A stretch of DNA of 30,180 nucleotides from an uncultured Clostridium sp. (GCA_900554815.1 USIO01000016.1:1-30180); one strand, 5' to 3'. Positions 1 to 8,585 are shown, counted from the first letter of the stretch. Notes: generated from the sequence alone by a model not told the origin. A program made the numbers and translations.

Positions 1-60
1 TGCATGTCTTATGTGCGCCGCCAGCGTTTATCCTGAGCCAGGATCAAACTCTCTTATTTT
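1..60 (-). rRNA. rrs: 16S ribosomal RNA, 5' end only (partial)
   Basis: Read on the minus strand, positions 54-35 give the universal 16S 5' primer region AGAGTTTGATCCTGGCTCAG, followed by the conserved AACGCTGGCGGCG and ACATGCA blocks. Only about the first 60 nucleotides are in the window; the gene continues beyond base 1. The mature 5' end is placed at about 58-60 by analogy with E. coli, where the AGAGTTTGATC block starts near nucleotide 8. The bases between GGCGGCG and ACATGCA read CACATAAG, unlike the usual TGCCTAA(C/T), which may be lineage-specific. Confidence 0.95.
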
Positions 61-180
61 TTTCTTCTAGAGTTCTTGACTCATTCTTTTCTTTAATTAT
101 TTGGTAATACTTTTGTATTACCGCTTGGTTCTTCTTTTCAAAGGATTTTATTGTTTACTTTTCAATGTACTTTTAAAGTT

Positions 181-205
181 CTCAAGGCAGTTTATTCTGC
201 TTGAG
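181..205 (-). other. rRNA leader hairpin
   Basis: CTCAAGGCAG (181-190) pairs with CTGCTTGAG (197-205) with one bulged base, forming a hairpin just downstream of the predicted rrn start site. Such stems in rRNA leaders often take part in processing or antitermination. The pairing is visible; the role is inferred. Confidence 0.4.
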
Positions 206-215
206 AACAATGTCT

Positions 216-244
216 ATTTTAGCATACCAATTCCATCAAGTCAA
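216..244 (-). promoter_or_regulatory. rRNA operon promoter
   Basis: On the minus strand there is a -35 box TTGACT (244-239), a 17-bp spacer and a -10 box TAAAAT (221-216). A long A/T tract (about 250-300) sits directly upstream and could act as an UP element. It lies about 155 bp upstream of the mature 16S 5' end, which fits an rrn leader. Confidence 0.7.
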
Positions 245-347
245 TAGTTTTTTTGAATTTTTTTTAAAATTTTTTTAAAAATTTTTTTATTTATAAATTC
301 CATTTTAACAAATATTAACCAAAAATACATAAATTATTAGCTATATA

Positions 348-1526
348 TTATTTTACCATTTCTATTGCCTTTTTTAATTGTAAGTCTTCTTTAACATTTT
401 CATCATTTTCCACTAGTTCGTCTGGTTCAATACCTACATTATTAATTTTAGTTCTATTTGGAGTATAATATTCTTCTGTTGTTAATTTTATGGCACTTCC
501 GTCTTTTAATGTTAATAGTTCTTGAATAACTCCTTTTCCATAAGTTTTAGTTCCAATTATTTTTGCTCTATTATTATCTTTTAGAGCTCCTGCTAATATT
601 TCTGATGCACTTGCTGAGTTTTCGTTTACTAGTATAACAACTGGTATTGTAATAATCGGATCATATTTGGATTTTTCTATTTCTTCATTTTCTTTTTTAT
701 TTACAGTAATTAGCATTTTAGCATCTTTTTCTAGCATATAGTCTGCAATCGTTAGTGCTTCTTGCACAATTCCTCCTCCATTGTCCCTTAAGTCAATAAT
801 TAATGAATTAATATTTTGTTTTTGTAGTTCTTCATATTTTTCTTTAAAAATTTTGCTTGTATCTTCATCAAAACTTGTTAATTTAATATAACCAATATTT
901 CCGTTTTTTATTTCTGATTTTACTGGGTTTACAATTACTTTTCTTCTTTCTACTTCAAGGTTTATAATTTCTTCATTTCTTTTTATTTCTATTTTTACTT
1001 TCGTTCCTTCTTCTCCTTTTATAGCTGCACTTGCTTCGTCTAAATGTTCTCCATCATATTCTATTCCATTAACTTTTAAAATAATATCCCCAGGTAAAAT
1101 TCCGACTTCTTCAGCTGGTGAACCTTCTATTGGAGAAAGAATTACAATTTCATCTGTATCTTTATATACACTCATATAAATGCCTATTCCAACATAGTTT
1201 CCCATAATATTTATCTTATATTCTTCGTATTCTTCTTTAGTAATGTATTCGCTATATTCATCTCCCAGACCTTCAATATATCCTTTTATTGCAGACTCTT
1301 TTAATTTATTGTCATCTACTTCTCCTAAATAATATTCATCTATAATTGCTCTAAATCTGGCTAAATCACTAGCTAAATCTCCATTGTCATTTGAAACTAA
1401 AACATATTTTGTATCTCCAAAATTATTTTTATATAAAAAAATGGTTGTTATAGTAAATGTAATAAATGCTACTAATATAATTAGCATAATAATTTTATAA
1501 ATTTTTTGAGTTTTCTCATTATTCAT
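348..1526 (-). CDS. CtpA-type S41 C-terminal processing protease
   Basis: A 392-residue membrane-anchored serine protease of the S41 (carboxy-terminal processing peptidase) family, expected to act outside the membrane on envelope proteins. Residues about 10-32 form one hydrophobic segment. A PDZ domain follows at about 100-190 (YVGIGI ... PAEEVGILPGDIILKVNG), then the S41 core with LIIDLRDNGGG, the nucleophile serine in NENSASASEI and the general-base lysine in YGKGVIQ. The length is normal for the family. It is the last gene of the ftsE-ftsX-M23-M23 block, separated from the second M23 gene by a terminator hairpin (1646-1671), so it may have its own promoter. In related Firmicutes such proteases often sit beside FtsEX-dependent hydrolases. 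The family call is secure; the substrate is unknown. Confidence 0.93.
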   Translation of the reverse strand: MNNEKTQKIYKIIMLIILVAFITFTITTIFLYKNNFGDTKYVLVSNDNGDLASDLARFRAIIDEYYLGEVDDNKLKESAIKGYIEGLGDEYSEYITKEEYEEYKINIMGNYVGIGIYMSVYKDTDEIVILSPIEGSPAEEVGILPGDIILKVNGIEYDGEHLDEASAAIKGEEGTKVKIEIKRNEEIINLEVERRKVIVNPVKSEIKNGNIGYIKLTSFDEDTSKIFKEKYEELQKQNINSLIIDLRDNGGGIVQEALTIADYMLEKDAKMLITVNKKENEEIEKSKYDPIITIPVVILVNENSASASEILAGALKDNNRAKIIGTKTYGKGVIQELLTLKDGSAIKLTTEEYYTPNRTKINNVGIEPDELVENDENVKEDLQLKKAIEMVK

Positions 1527-1645
1527 AATTGTTTAAATTCCTCTCTAATTCATTGAAATATTTATTTATATGTTTAACTAAATTATAGTTTGTAATATGT
1601 ATTTTAAGTTTATATTATATATTATATGTATTTTTACTTTAAAAT

Positions 1646-1671
1646 ATCAATGGGGGTTAACTCCCATTGAT
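1646..1671 (-). terminator. Intrinsic terminator after the M23 gene
   Basis: An 11-bp stem (1646-1656 with 1661-1671, one G-T wobble) closes on a TTAA loop. On the minus strand it is followed by ATATTTTAAAG, a short U-rich tail. It sits 19 bp beyond the stop of the upstream M23 gene. Confidence 0.65.
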
Positions 1672-1689
1672 TTTACATTATAAATATAT

Positions 1690-2862
1690 TTATGGCAAAT
1701 ATGGTCTTGGATCTACTCTTCTTCCATTAACTAAAACCTCAAAGTGTAGATGTGGACCGGTTGAATTTCCAGTTGTTCCAACATTCATTATTACTTGTCC
1801 TTGTTCTACTGTTTGTTTTTCTTCTACTTTTCTAGATCCTGGTTGTCCATGTGCATACAATGTCATTGTTCCATCATGGTGATTTATAACTATGTATTCA
1901 CCATAGCTTCTATAATTACCATTTGGATATTTTAAAGCTTTTGACGTAACAACTGTTCCCGCTTTTACAGCTAAAATTGGTTTTCCAGATATTCCTGATC
2001 CACTATAGTCTACAGCTCCATGATAACTTCCATTACTATAATATAATCCAGTTGTAATAGAATATCCATTAATTGGTCTTATGTATCCACTAGCACTTGG
2101 AGTAACTGTATAATTTCCTCCATTTTGTGCTGCTTCTTCTGCAGCTATTGCAGCTAATTCTGCTTGAATTGCTCTTTTGTCTTTTTCAAATTGTTCTAAT
2201 TCTGCTTGAATTATTCTTTCTTCCTCATTTAGTTCTGCAACTCTTTCATCTTTTTGTTGTTTTGCATCTTTTAAAGCTTTACTTGTTTGTTCCACATTTT
2301 TTTTATTTGTTTCTATTTTTTGTTTATTTTCCTCTAAGCTGTCCTTCATTGCTTGTATTTCATTCTTTTTTCTTTCTATTTCATCTAATAATTCAGTATC
2401 ATAGTTAGCCAGTTCTGTTGCTAAATAATAATTGGAAACTAAGTCTACAATTCCATTTGAGCTCAAAAGCATATCTAAAGCTGATATCTCTCCCATTTCA
2501 TATATAGCTATTAATCTTTCTTGCATATTTTTTTCTTGTTCCTTAAAGTTTTCTTCTTCTACAACTAGTTTTGACTGTGTATCTTCTATTTGAACTGTTA
2601 ATTCGTCAATTTGAGTATTTAAATCTTCAATTTTGCTTTCATAACTGCTAATTTGCGTTATTAAAGATTCTACTTCTGTAAGTGTTGCAGATTTTTCGTT
2701 TTTAATTTCTTGTTGTTCTTCTTTTTTTTCTTGTTCTTGTCTGTTTATTTCGTCTATTTGGCTATTCAATTGTGATTTACTGGTTGCTGCACTAAAGCTA
2801 GGTAATAAAACTAAAATAAATATTATAGATAAGCAAACTATTTTATTAATCTTGTTTTTCAT
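1690..2862 (-). CDS. Secreted coiled-coil M23 peptidase (EnvC/PcsB-like), paralogue 2
   Basis: About 390 residues. A signal peptide (KIVCLSIIFILVLLPSFSAA) is followed by a long coiled coil rich in E, K and Q (about 25-250), then a C-terminal LytM/M23 domain with HGAVDYSG, the HDGTMTLYAHG strand and HLHFEVLVNG, which carry the zinc ligands. This is the architecture of the hydrolases or amidase activators gated by FtsEX. I chose the ATG at 2862 rather than the in-frame ATG at 2874, because the latter overlaps the GGAGG that serves the 2862 start at a 5-base spacing. It lies 38 bp after a close paralogue and downstream of ftsE-ftsX. Whether it cuts peptidoglycan itself or activates an amidase cannot be decided from sequence. 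Confidence 0.9.
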   Translation of the reverse strand: MKNKINKIVCLSIIFILVLLPSFSAATSKSQLNSQIDEINRQEQEKKEEQQEIKNEKSATLTEVESLITQISSYESKIEDLNTQIDELTVQIEDTQSKLVVEEENFKEQEKNMQERLIAIYEMGEISALDMLLSSNGIVDLVSNYYLATELANYDTELLDEIERKKNEIQAMKDSLEENKQKIETNKKNVEQTSKALKDAKQQKDERVAELNEEERIIQAELEQFEKDKRAIQAELAAIAAEEAAQNGGNYTVTPSASGYIRPINGYSITTGLYYSNGSYHGAVDYSGSGISGKPILAVKAGTVVTSKALKYPNGNYRSYGEYIVINHHDGTMTLYAHGQPGSRKVEEKQTVEQGQVIMNVGTTGNSTGPHLHFEVLVNGRRVDPRPYLP

Positions 2863-2899
2863 TTTTTCCTCCATTTTTTGTTAAAATATTTTTTTATAA

Positions 2900-4039
2900 T
2901 TATTGTTTTTCTAAAAAGTTTAATGGTTGTACATATTTTCCATCTATTCTAACTTCAAAATGAGCATGCGGTCCAGTAGAATATCCTGTAGATCCTACTT
3001 TCATAACAACATCTCCTCTCGAAACAAGTTGTCCTACTTCAACTACAATTTCACTTCCATGTGCATATAGTGTTGTTACTCCTCCACCATGATCAATAAT
3101 TACCATGTTGCCGTATGCAGCACTTCTTCCTGCTTTTATAACTAATCCATCTGTTGCTGCAATAAAGTTCGCGCCTTCTGGAGCACCAATATCAATTCCT
3201 GTATGTAGCTTATAAACCTTAGTAATTGGATGTACTCTCATTGCAAAGTGAGAAGTAATTCTTGAATATCCTGGTACTGGCCAAGACATTATGCCTCCAG
3301 TATATTCTTTGCTTAAGTTTGTAGAAGTTAGTAATAGTATATCTGCTTCTATTTTTTTAAGTTCTTCGTTATAAATATTTATTTTCTCTTGCAATTGTTT
3401 TTCTTCTTCTGTTAGTTGGCTTATATATTTATTTCTTAATATTCTAGTATTTTCTAATACAATATTATTTCTTTCTTTTTCTATTCTTGCGCTTTTTAAT
3501 GAATCTTTTTTGGCTTCTACTTCTTTTTTGCTATTTTCTATCTTTATTTTTTCGTTTTCTATGTCGGTTAAAAGTTCTGTATCATATTTGGCTATTTCGG
3601 ATATTAAATAATAGTTAGAAATAAAATCAGATATGCTTTTAGAATTAAGTAATACATCCAAATATGATGTTTCTCCTGCTTCATATAGTGTAACTAGTCT
3701 ATCTTCCAATAGTTTCTTTTGCTTGTTATAATTATTTTCAGATATTGATAGTTGTTTTTCTAATTCATTTATTTCATCTTTTAATGTTTCTTCTTCATTA
3801 CGTAATTGTGAAATTTCTTGTTCATAGTTTTCAATTTTTTCTGTTAATTCTTGTACTTCTTGTAGGTTTTCTGATAGTTCAGATTGTATTTCAGTTATTT
3901 GGTTATTTGCCTCTTCTTTTTGTGAATTAATTTCATCTCTTTGTGCCTCTAATTCTAGTATATTTGAACAAAAAGAAGCAGTAGTTAAAGACAAAATAAT
4001 TATAGTTATGGTGCATATTACTATTCTACATCTTCTCAT
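2900..4039 (-). CDS. Secreted coiled-coil M23 peptidase (EnvC/PcsB-like), paralogue 1
   Basis: 379 residues with an N-terminal signal segment (IVICTITIIILSLTTASFC, cysteine at the possible cleavage site), a coiled coil over about 27-245, and a C-terminal M23 domain with LHTGIDIGAPEG, TTLYAHGSE and GPHAHFEVRIDG, which contain the expected zinc-binding HxxxD and HxH motifs. The start has AGGAG seven bases upstream. It begins 13 bp after the ftsX stop, so it is almost certainly in one transcript with ftsE and ftsX. In Firmicutes and Proteobacteria, FtsX uses its extracellular loop to control exactly this kind of coiled-coil partner during septal peptidoglycan splitting. An immediate downstream paralogue suggests duplication with division of labour. 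Confidence 0.91.
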   Translation of the reverse strand: MRRCRIVICTITIIILSLTTASFCSNILELEAQRDEINSQKEEANNQITEIQSELSENLQEVQELTEKIENYEQEISQLRNEEETLKDEINELEKQLSISENNYNKQKKLLEDRLVTLYEAGETSYLDVLLNSKSISDFISNYYLISEIAKYDTELLTDIENEKIKIENSKKEVEAKKDSLKSARIEKERNNIVLENTRILRNKYISQLTEEEKQLQEKINIYNEELKKIEADILLLTSTNLSKEYTGGIMSWPVPGYSRITSHFAMRVHPITKVYKLHTGIDIGAPEGANFIAATDGLVIKAGRSAAYGNMVIIDHGGGVTTLYAHGSEIVVEVGQLVSRGDVVMKVGSTGYSTGPHAHFEVRIDGKYVQPLNFLEKQ

Positions 4040-4052
4040 TCAATTACTCCTT

Positions 4053-4943
4053 TTATACTTCTAAATATTTTCTCATTGATATTGAACTTCCAACAATGCC
4101 AATTCCAACTCCAAGTATTAAATATACTATCAATATTAGGCTAAACATTTCGTTAAAGCTTAGTAATGATACATCAATAATATTTTGTAATGATGTTTCT
4201 AAGACTCTATCTGTTAATAAATTGTATAATCCGCCTATAATTAATAGTGATATCATTCCAGCAATAACTCCTATTGTAATACCTTCTACAATAAATGGCC
4301 ATCTAATAAATCCATTAGTTGCTCCAACATATTTCATTATAGAAATCTCTTTCCTTCTAGCATGTACAGTTAACTTAATAGTATTTGTTATAATAAATAC
4401 AGATATTAAAACCAATAGTATTAGTATAACAGCACTTGCAATTCTAACACCATTTGCTATATTTATTAGTTTATTTATTGTATCTTCACTACTAGTAATA
4501 TTTTTTACATTTTCAAAACCTGATATTGTATCCTGTACACTTTTACTTAAGCTTAAGTCAGAAAGTGTAACAACATAAGATGCTGGGAAAATTGTAAGCC
4601 CGTCTAGTAAATTCTGTCTTTCTTTAAATCTTTCTTTCATTTGTGTTAATGCATCTTCTTTGCTTTTATATCTAATATTATTTACTCCTTCAACGGCTTT
4701 AATCTTTTCTCCAAGTTCTTTAATTTGGTCATCTGTTGCCGCATTTTGAATAAATACTTCTATTCCTTGATCTTCTTCGACTTGTAAAATTATATTGTTA
4801 ATGTTTTCAATTACTGCAAAAAATATACCAAATATTACCATAGTAGCACACATAATTCCTAAACAAGCTAAAGTAGATTTTTTATTTTTTAATACATTTC
4901 TAAAACCTTCGCTAATTAAATAAAAAATAACATTATATTTCAC
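4053..4943 (-). CDS. ftsX: Cell division ABC transporter-like permease FtsX
   Basis: The integral membrane partner of FtsE, which transmits ATP hydrolysis to extracellular peptidoglycan hydrolases. The protein (about 296 residues) has an N-terminal transmembrane helix (STLACLGIMCATMVIFGIFF), an extracellular loop of about 120 residues containing the conserved FPASYVV motif, then three C-terminal transmembrane segments and the FtsX_ECD/MacB-like permease core with EISIMKYVGAT. The longest reading frame starts at 4973, but that start lies deep inside ftsE. The GTG at 4943 overlaps the end of ftsE, follows GGGTGGG and gives the family-typical N-terminus VKYNVIFYLISEGFRN, so it is preferred. It is in one operon with ftsE and the M23 genes. 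Confidence 0.92.
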   Translation of the reverse strand: MKYNVIFYLISEGFRNVLKNKKSTLACLGIMCATMVIFGIFFAVIENINNIILQVEEDQGIEVFIQNAATDDQIKELGEKIKAVEGVNNIRYKSKEDALTQMKERFKERQNLLDGLTIFPASYVVTLSDLSLSKSVQDTISGFENVKNITSSEDTINKLINIANGVRIASAVILILLVLISVFIITNTIKLTVHARRKEISIMKYVGATNGFIRWPFIVEGITIGVIAGMISLLIIGGLYNLLTDRVLETSLQNIIDVSLLSFNEMFSLILIVYLILGVGIGIVGSSISMRKYLEV

Positions 4944-5616
4944 TACTATACCCACCCTTACTATCTCTAACAATATTGCCTTTGTTAATTTGTATAACTC
5001 TTTTATTCATTTTGTCTACAATGTCCTTAGCATGTGTTGCAACAACTACTGTTGTTCCACGTAAATTAATATCATTTAATAAGTTCATTATATCCCAAGC
5101 AGTTTCAGGATCTAAATTTCCTGTTGGTTCGTCAGCAATAATCATAGCTGGATTATTAACTAGGGCGCGCGCTAGAGCTACTCTTTGTTGTTCTCCTCCA
5201 GATAATTCATGAGGGTATACTTTCGCTTTTCCACTTAAACCAACTAGTGATAATACCATTGGAACTTGTCTTCTAATATGACGAGGTGTTGCTCTAACAA
5301 TGTACATTGCAAAAGCAACATTATCATATACAGTTTTATCTGCTAATAATCTAAAGTCTTGAAAAACAACTCCCATACTTCTTCGTAAATATGGAATTCT
5401 ATTTTGTTTTAAAAAAGTAGTATCTTTACCATTAATAATAATGTTACCAGAAGTTGGCTCTTCTTCTTTTAGAATTAGTTTTATTAAAGTAGACTTACCA
5501 GACCCAGATGCTCCAACTAAAAATGCGAAGTCTCCTTTTTCTATCTTAAAGTTAGCATTATGTACTGCTTCAGTTCCTGTATCGTATGTCTTAGAGACAT
5601 TTTTAAACTCTATCAT
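4933..5616 (-). CDS. ftsE: Cell division ATP-binding protein FtsE
   Basis: A 227-residue ABC ATPase. The sequence shows Walker A GASGSGKST, a Q-loop (VFQDFRLL, the FtsE-type version), signature LSGGEQQRVALARAL, Walker B MIIADEPTGNLD and the switch histidine in VVVATHA. It powers FtsX from the cytoplasmic face and couples division to septal wall hydrolysis. It is the first gene of the envelope module. The upstream 200 bp contains the terminator of the transketolase operon, so the ftsE promoter must lie in that gap. Its stop overlaps the ftsX GTG start by 11 bases, which suggests translational coupling. Confidence 0.96.
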   Translation of the reverse strand: MIEFKNVSKTYDTGTEAVHNANFKIEKGDFAFLVGASGSGKSTLIKLILKEEEPTSGNIIINGKDTTFLKQNRIPYLRRSMGVVFQDFRLLADKTVYDNVAFAMYIVRATPRHIRRQVPMVLSLVGLSGKAKVYPHELSGGEQQRVALARALVNNPAMIIADEPTGNLDPETAWDIMNLLNDINLRGTTVVVATHAKDIVDKMNKRVIQINKGNIVRDSKGGYSSEI

Positions 5617-5704
5617 ATATTACTCCTCATAATTGAATTCAGTTTATAACCTTCCATTTACATCATAACAATAATCGATTTTAATTGCAAGAGCAAAAAA
5701 CAAA

Positions 5705-5750
5705 AAAAACGATATATTTTTGATATTTTTTATCAGTTTATATCGTTTTT
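5705..5750 (-). terminator. Terminator of the transketolase operon
   Basis: A 12-bp stem, AAAAACGATATA (5705-5716) with TATATCGTTTTT (5739-5750), encloses a 22-base loop. On the minus strand the stem runs into eight U residues. The plus strand also has a U-rich tail, so it may work both ways. It lies 80 bp past the transketolase C-half stop. Confidence 0.85.
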
Positions 5751-5830
5751 CTTTTATTTCCGTAGAAAATAAAAATTCACATAAAATTCACATAAAAATA
5801 AAAAACATTTTAATAAGTTACTGTTTTAAA

Positions 5831-6761
5831 CTATTCTGTTATTTTTTCTATTATGTCTTTTTCTGTTAGGTGAAAATACTTTAACAATTCTTCTGCTTTT
5901 CCAGATTTTCCGAAAGCGGTCTGGTATTCCCATTCTAATTAATTTACTAGGATATTTTGTTGTTAGTACTTCTGAAATCGCACTTCCAAGTCCCCCAATA
6001 ATATTATGGTCTTCTATGGAAATTAGTTTTTTTGTTTCTTTGGCACATTTTACAATTGTTTCTTCATCAATTGGTTTTATTGTATGAATATCTACAACTC
6101 TTATATTAATATTTTGTTTTTTTAGTTCTTCTTGCGCCTTTATAGCTTCACTTACTGTAACTCCTGTTGCAAAAACAGTTGCATATGTTCCTTCTCCAAT
6201 TTGTATTGCTTTTCCAATTTTAAAGTTTTGGTTTTGTTCATAAATAACGGGAGTAGCTAATCTGCATAGTCTTATATATACTGGTCCATTTATAGTAGAT
6301 ATTTCCCTAATAGCCCATCTAGTTTGAATATCATCTGATGTACACATAACAGTTAAGTTGGGTAGTGTTCTCATTAATGATATATCTTCTATCATCTGAT
6401 GAGTTGCCCCATCTTCTCCAACAGTAATTCCTGCATGTGTTGCACATATTTTTACATTTAGGTTTGGATAGCATATACTATTTCTAATTTGATCATATGC
6501 TCGTCCTGCTGCAAATACAGCAAATGTACTAACATACGGTATTTTTCCACATGTTGCTAATCCAGCCGCAGTTGATAACATATTTTGTTCTGCAATTCCA
6601 ATATTGAAAAATCGTTCTGGAAATTTCTTTGCAAATAACTCCGTTTTAGTTGCTGTTGTTAAATCTGCATCTAATACAATAACTTCCGTATTTTTTTCTC
6701 CTATTAGCGCCAGTTCTTCCCCATAACTTTGACGTGTTGCTATTTTTTTAGATATATCCAT
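5831..6761 (-). CDS. Transketolase, C-terminal subunit, with a +1 frame interruption at CGG
   Basis: The pyrimidine-binding and C-terminal half of a split transketolase (pentose phosphate pathway). It carries the TPP-activating glutamate motif FFNIGIAEQNM, ATHAGITVGEDGATHQ and a C-terminal domain. Read straight through, the frame ends at 5826 with a basic tail of no family resemblance after IRMGIPDRF. Skipping one base at the in-frame CGG (5914-5912 region, TTT CGG AAA) gives TTT GGA AAA, that is DRFGKSGKAEELLKYF and a normal end at 5831. DRFG(K/E)SG is the conserved transketolase C-terminal motif, so the repaired reading (309 residues) must be the ancestral one. It starts 13 bp after the N-half gene. 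Function could survive either way because only about 30 residues are affected, but see the CGG findings. Confidence 0.9.
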
Positions 6762-6774
6762 TTACAAATTCCCC

Positions 6775-7599
6775 CTATATTATACTCAATTCCTTAATAG
6801 CTTGTTCGTATTGTTCTTCATTTGGTGCTTTTCCATGCCAGCTCACCTGATTTTCCATGAAGGATACTCCTTTTCCTTTTATTGTTTTAGCAATAATTGC
6901 TGTTGGCTTTTCTTTTGTTTTTCTTGCAATTTTTAAAGCTTCTAATATGTCTTTAAAATTATGTCCATCTATAATAAGTGTTTCAAATCCAAAGCTTTTA
7001 AATTTTTCTTCTATTTTATTTAATCCTGCAACTTTTTCTATTTCTCCATCAATTTGTAAGTTGTTGTTATCTACAATTACGCATAAATTATCTAGTTTAT
7101 AATGTGAAGCTGTCATGGCAGCCTCCCATATTTGTCCCTCTTCTAGTTCTCCATCTCCTAATAAGCAATACACTCTATACCCTTCGCGATTAATTTTAGA
7201 ATTTAAGGCCATTCCATTTGCTATAGATAATCCTTGCCCTAAAGAACCAGTTGTTGCATCCACACCTATTACCTTATTCATATCTGGATGTCCTTGTAAT
7301 TTACTGTCTATATTTCTAAAATGTTTTAATTCTTTTTTATCAAAATAATTGCATTCAGCTAATGTAGCATATAGTGCAGGTGAAGCATGTCCTTTAGATA
7401 GTACAAACCTATCTCTTTGTTTTGCGTTTGGGTCTTTTGGATTAATATTCATTTGGTTAAAATATAGTGCTGTTAAAATGTCTGCACAAGAGAGTGCTCC
7501 GCCGGGATGTCCAGACTTAGCAGCATATACTTGTTCAATAATACTAATTCTTACATTTCTGGCTTTATTTTTTAGTTCCTCAATACTATCAATTTTCAA
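6775..7599 (-). CDS. Transketolase, N-terminal subunit
   Basis: 274 residues forming the TPP pyrophosphate-binding half. The sequence shows the SGHPGGALSCADI motif, RFVLSKGHASPALYA, and the TPP-binding GDGELEEGQIWEA ... VIVDNNNLQIDG segment. It pairs with the C-terminal subunit encoded next to form an active enzyme that moves two-carbon units between sugar phosphates. The start codon is TTG with AGGAGG eight bases upstream; no better ATG is available. The gene sits behind a promoter, a 15-codon leader ORF and a terminator-like hairpin (7641-7749), which suggests attenuation control. The split two-gene form is common in Clostridia and archaea. Confidence 0.94.
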   Translation of the reverse strand: MKIDSIEELKNKARNVRISIIEQVYAAKSGHPGGALSCADILTALYFNQMNINPKDPNAKQRDRFVLSKGHASPALYATLAECNYFDKKELKHFRNIDSKLQGHPDMNKVIGVDATTGSLGQGLSIANGMALNSKINREGYRVYCLLGDGELEEGQIWEAAMTASHYKLDNLCVIVDNNNLQIDGEIEKVAGLNKIEEKFKSFGFETLIIDGHNFKDILEALKIARKTKEKPTAIIAKTIKGKGVSFMENQVSWHGKAPNEEQYEQAIKELSII

Positions 7600-7623
7600 A
7601 TTATCTACCTCCTAAACACCATA

Positions 7624-7660
7624 AAAAGCAAGGCCACACACTAGATGGTATCTTGCTTTT
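7624..7660 (-). terminator. Terminator hairpin between fabI and transketolase
   Basis: AAAAGCAAG (7624-7632) pairs with CTTGCTTTT (7652-7660). On the minus strand the stem ends in five U residues followed by AUGG. It ends the fabI transcript but also lies inside the leader of the transketolase gene, downstream of its apparent promoter. Confidence 0.7.
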
Positions 7661-7688
7661 TTATTTTAGATAATATATTTTTTATCAT
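7641..7688 (-). CDS. Possible 15-residue leader peptide upstream of transketolase
   Basis: A short frame, MIKNILSKIKKQDTI, begins at ATG 7688 with GGAGG eight bases upstream and ends with TAG inside the loop of the 7624-7660 terminator. Its last codons overlap one arm of that hairpin, so ribosome position could affect terminator folding. No obvious regulatory codon run is present apart from repeated Ile and Lys. Seen: good Shine-Dalgarno, ORF and hairpin. Inferred: attenuation. Confidence 0.4.
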   Translation of the reverse strand: MIKNILSKIKKQDTI

Positions 7689-7720
7689 ATATTATGCCTC
7701 CATATTCTTTTCTTTTTATC

Positions 7721-7749
7721 AGTATACACATTTTGTTTTTAAATTTCAA
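7721..7749 (-). promoter_or_regulatory. Promoter for the transketolase operon
   Basis: TTGAAA (7749-7744), a 17-bp spacer and TATACT (7726-7721) on the minus strand. It lies between the fabI stop and the leader ORF. Confidence 0.6.
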
Positions 7750-7811
7750 GTCTTTATTTGTTTTTATTTATGTTTAAGATGGTATAATAGATTACTTTCG
7801 TTGCTTAATTA

Positions 7812-8585
7812 TTATACTCCCATTATATTATATCCATTATCTGCATATATAATTTGTCCAGTAATGCAGTTAGACATATTGCTTAGTAAAAATGTTGCTA
7901 CATTTCCAACCTGCGTTGTTGTTACATTTCTGTGTAATGGTGCTTTTTGTTCTACAGTTGTTAAAATTGAAGAAAAATCTTTAATTCCCTTGGCTGACAA
8001 TGTTTTAATTGGACCTGCTGAAATCGCATTTACATTTATCCCGCTTTTTCCTAAATCATTTGCTAAATATCTTACACTAGATTCTAATGCTGCTTTTGCA
8101 ACTCCCATTATGTTATATCCTTCTAATACTTTTGTAGAACCATAATATGTTAATGTTAATAATGATGCATTTTCATTTAACATTTCTATTTCTTTTGCTA
8201 TTCTTGCAGTTAGCACAAATGAGTAACTACTTACATCAACTGCATGTGAATATCCTTCTTTGCTAGTATATAAAAAGTCGTTATGCAAATCTTCTGTATT
8301 TGCGTGTGCAATACTGTGAACTATCCCATCTATTTTTCCATTTTCTGTTTTTATCTGTTTAAATAATTCTCTAACTGCTTGATCGTTAGATGCTTCATTT
8401 AATACATAAGCTTTACTTCCAGAAAATTCTGCTATTAGTTCTTCAATTTTGTTCTTGTTTTCTTCTCCCATATAAGTAAATATTAATTTAGCACCATTTT
8501 CATATGCTGATTTTGCAATTCCATAAGCAATACTCCATTTATTTCTTATTCCCATTATTAATATTTTTTTATTTTCTAATAACAT
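7812..8585 (-). CDS. fabI: Enoyl-[acyl-carrier-protein] reductase, FabI type
   Basis: An SDR-superfamily NADH-dependent reductase (257 residues) that carries out the last step of each fatty acid elongation round. It begins with KKILIMGIRNKWSIAYGIA, the FabI form of the nucleotide-binding loop. The catalytic pair is in YNIMGVAKAALE within the YxxxxxxK arrangement, preceded by LTLTYYGS. It is the last gene of the fatty acid operon. I use the ATG at 8585; the ATG at 8591 is only one base from the GGAGG, while 8585 has a seven-base spacing. It overlaps the end of accA by 17 bases. Many Clostridia use FabK instead, so a FabI here is informative about triclosan-type sensitivity, although that is inference. 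Confidence 0.95.
   Translation of the reverse strand: MLLENKKILIMGIRNKWSIAYGIAKSAYENGAKLIFTYMGEENKNKIEELIAEFSGSKAYVLNEASNDQAVRELFKQIKTENGKIDGIVHSIAHANTEDLHNDFLYTSKEGYSHAVDVSSYSFVLTARIAKEIEMLNENASLLTLTYYGSTKVLEGYNIMGVAKAALESSVRYLANDLGKSGINVNAISAGPIKTLSAKGIKDFSSILTTVEQKAPLHRNVTTTQVGNVATFLLSNMSNCITGQIIYADNGYNIMGV

Noticed and set aside
2127..2408. Plus-strand open frame opposite the M23 coiled coil
   Set aside because: Leu/Phe-rich antisense shadow of the Glu/Lys/Gln coiled-coil codons; no ribosome binding site. The other plus-strand frames over genes were dismissed for the same reason.
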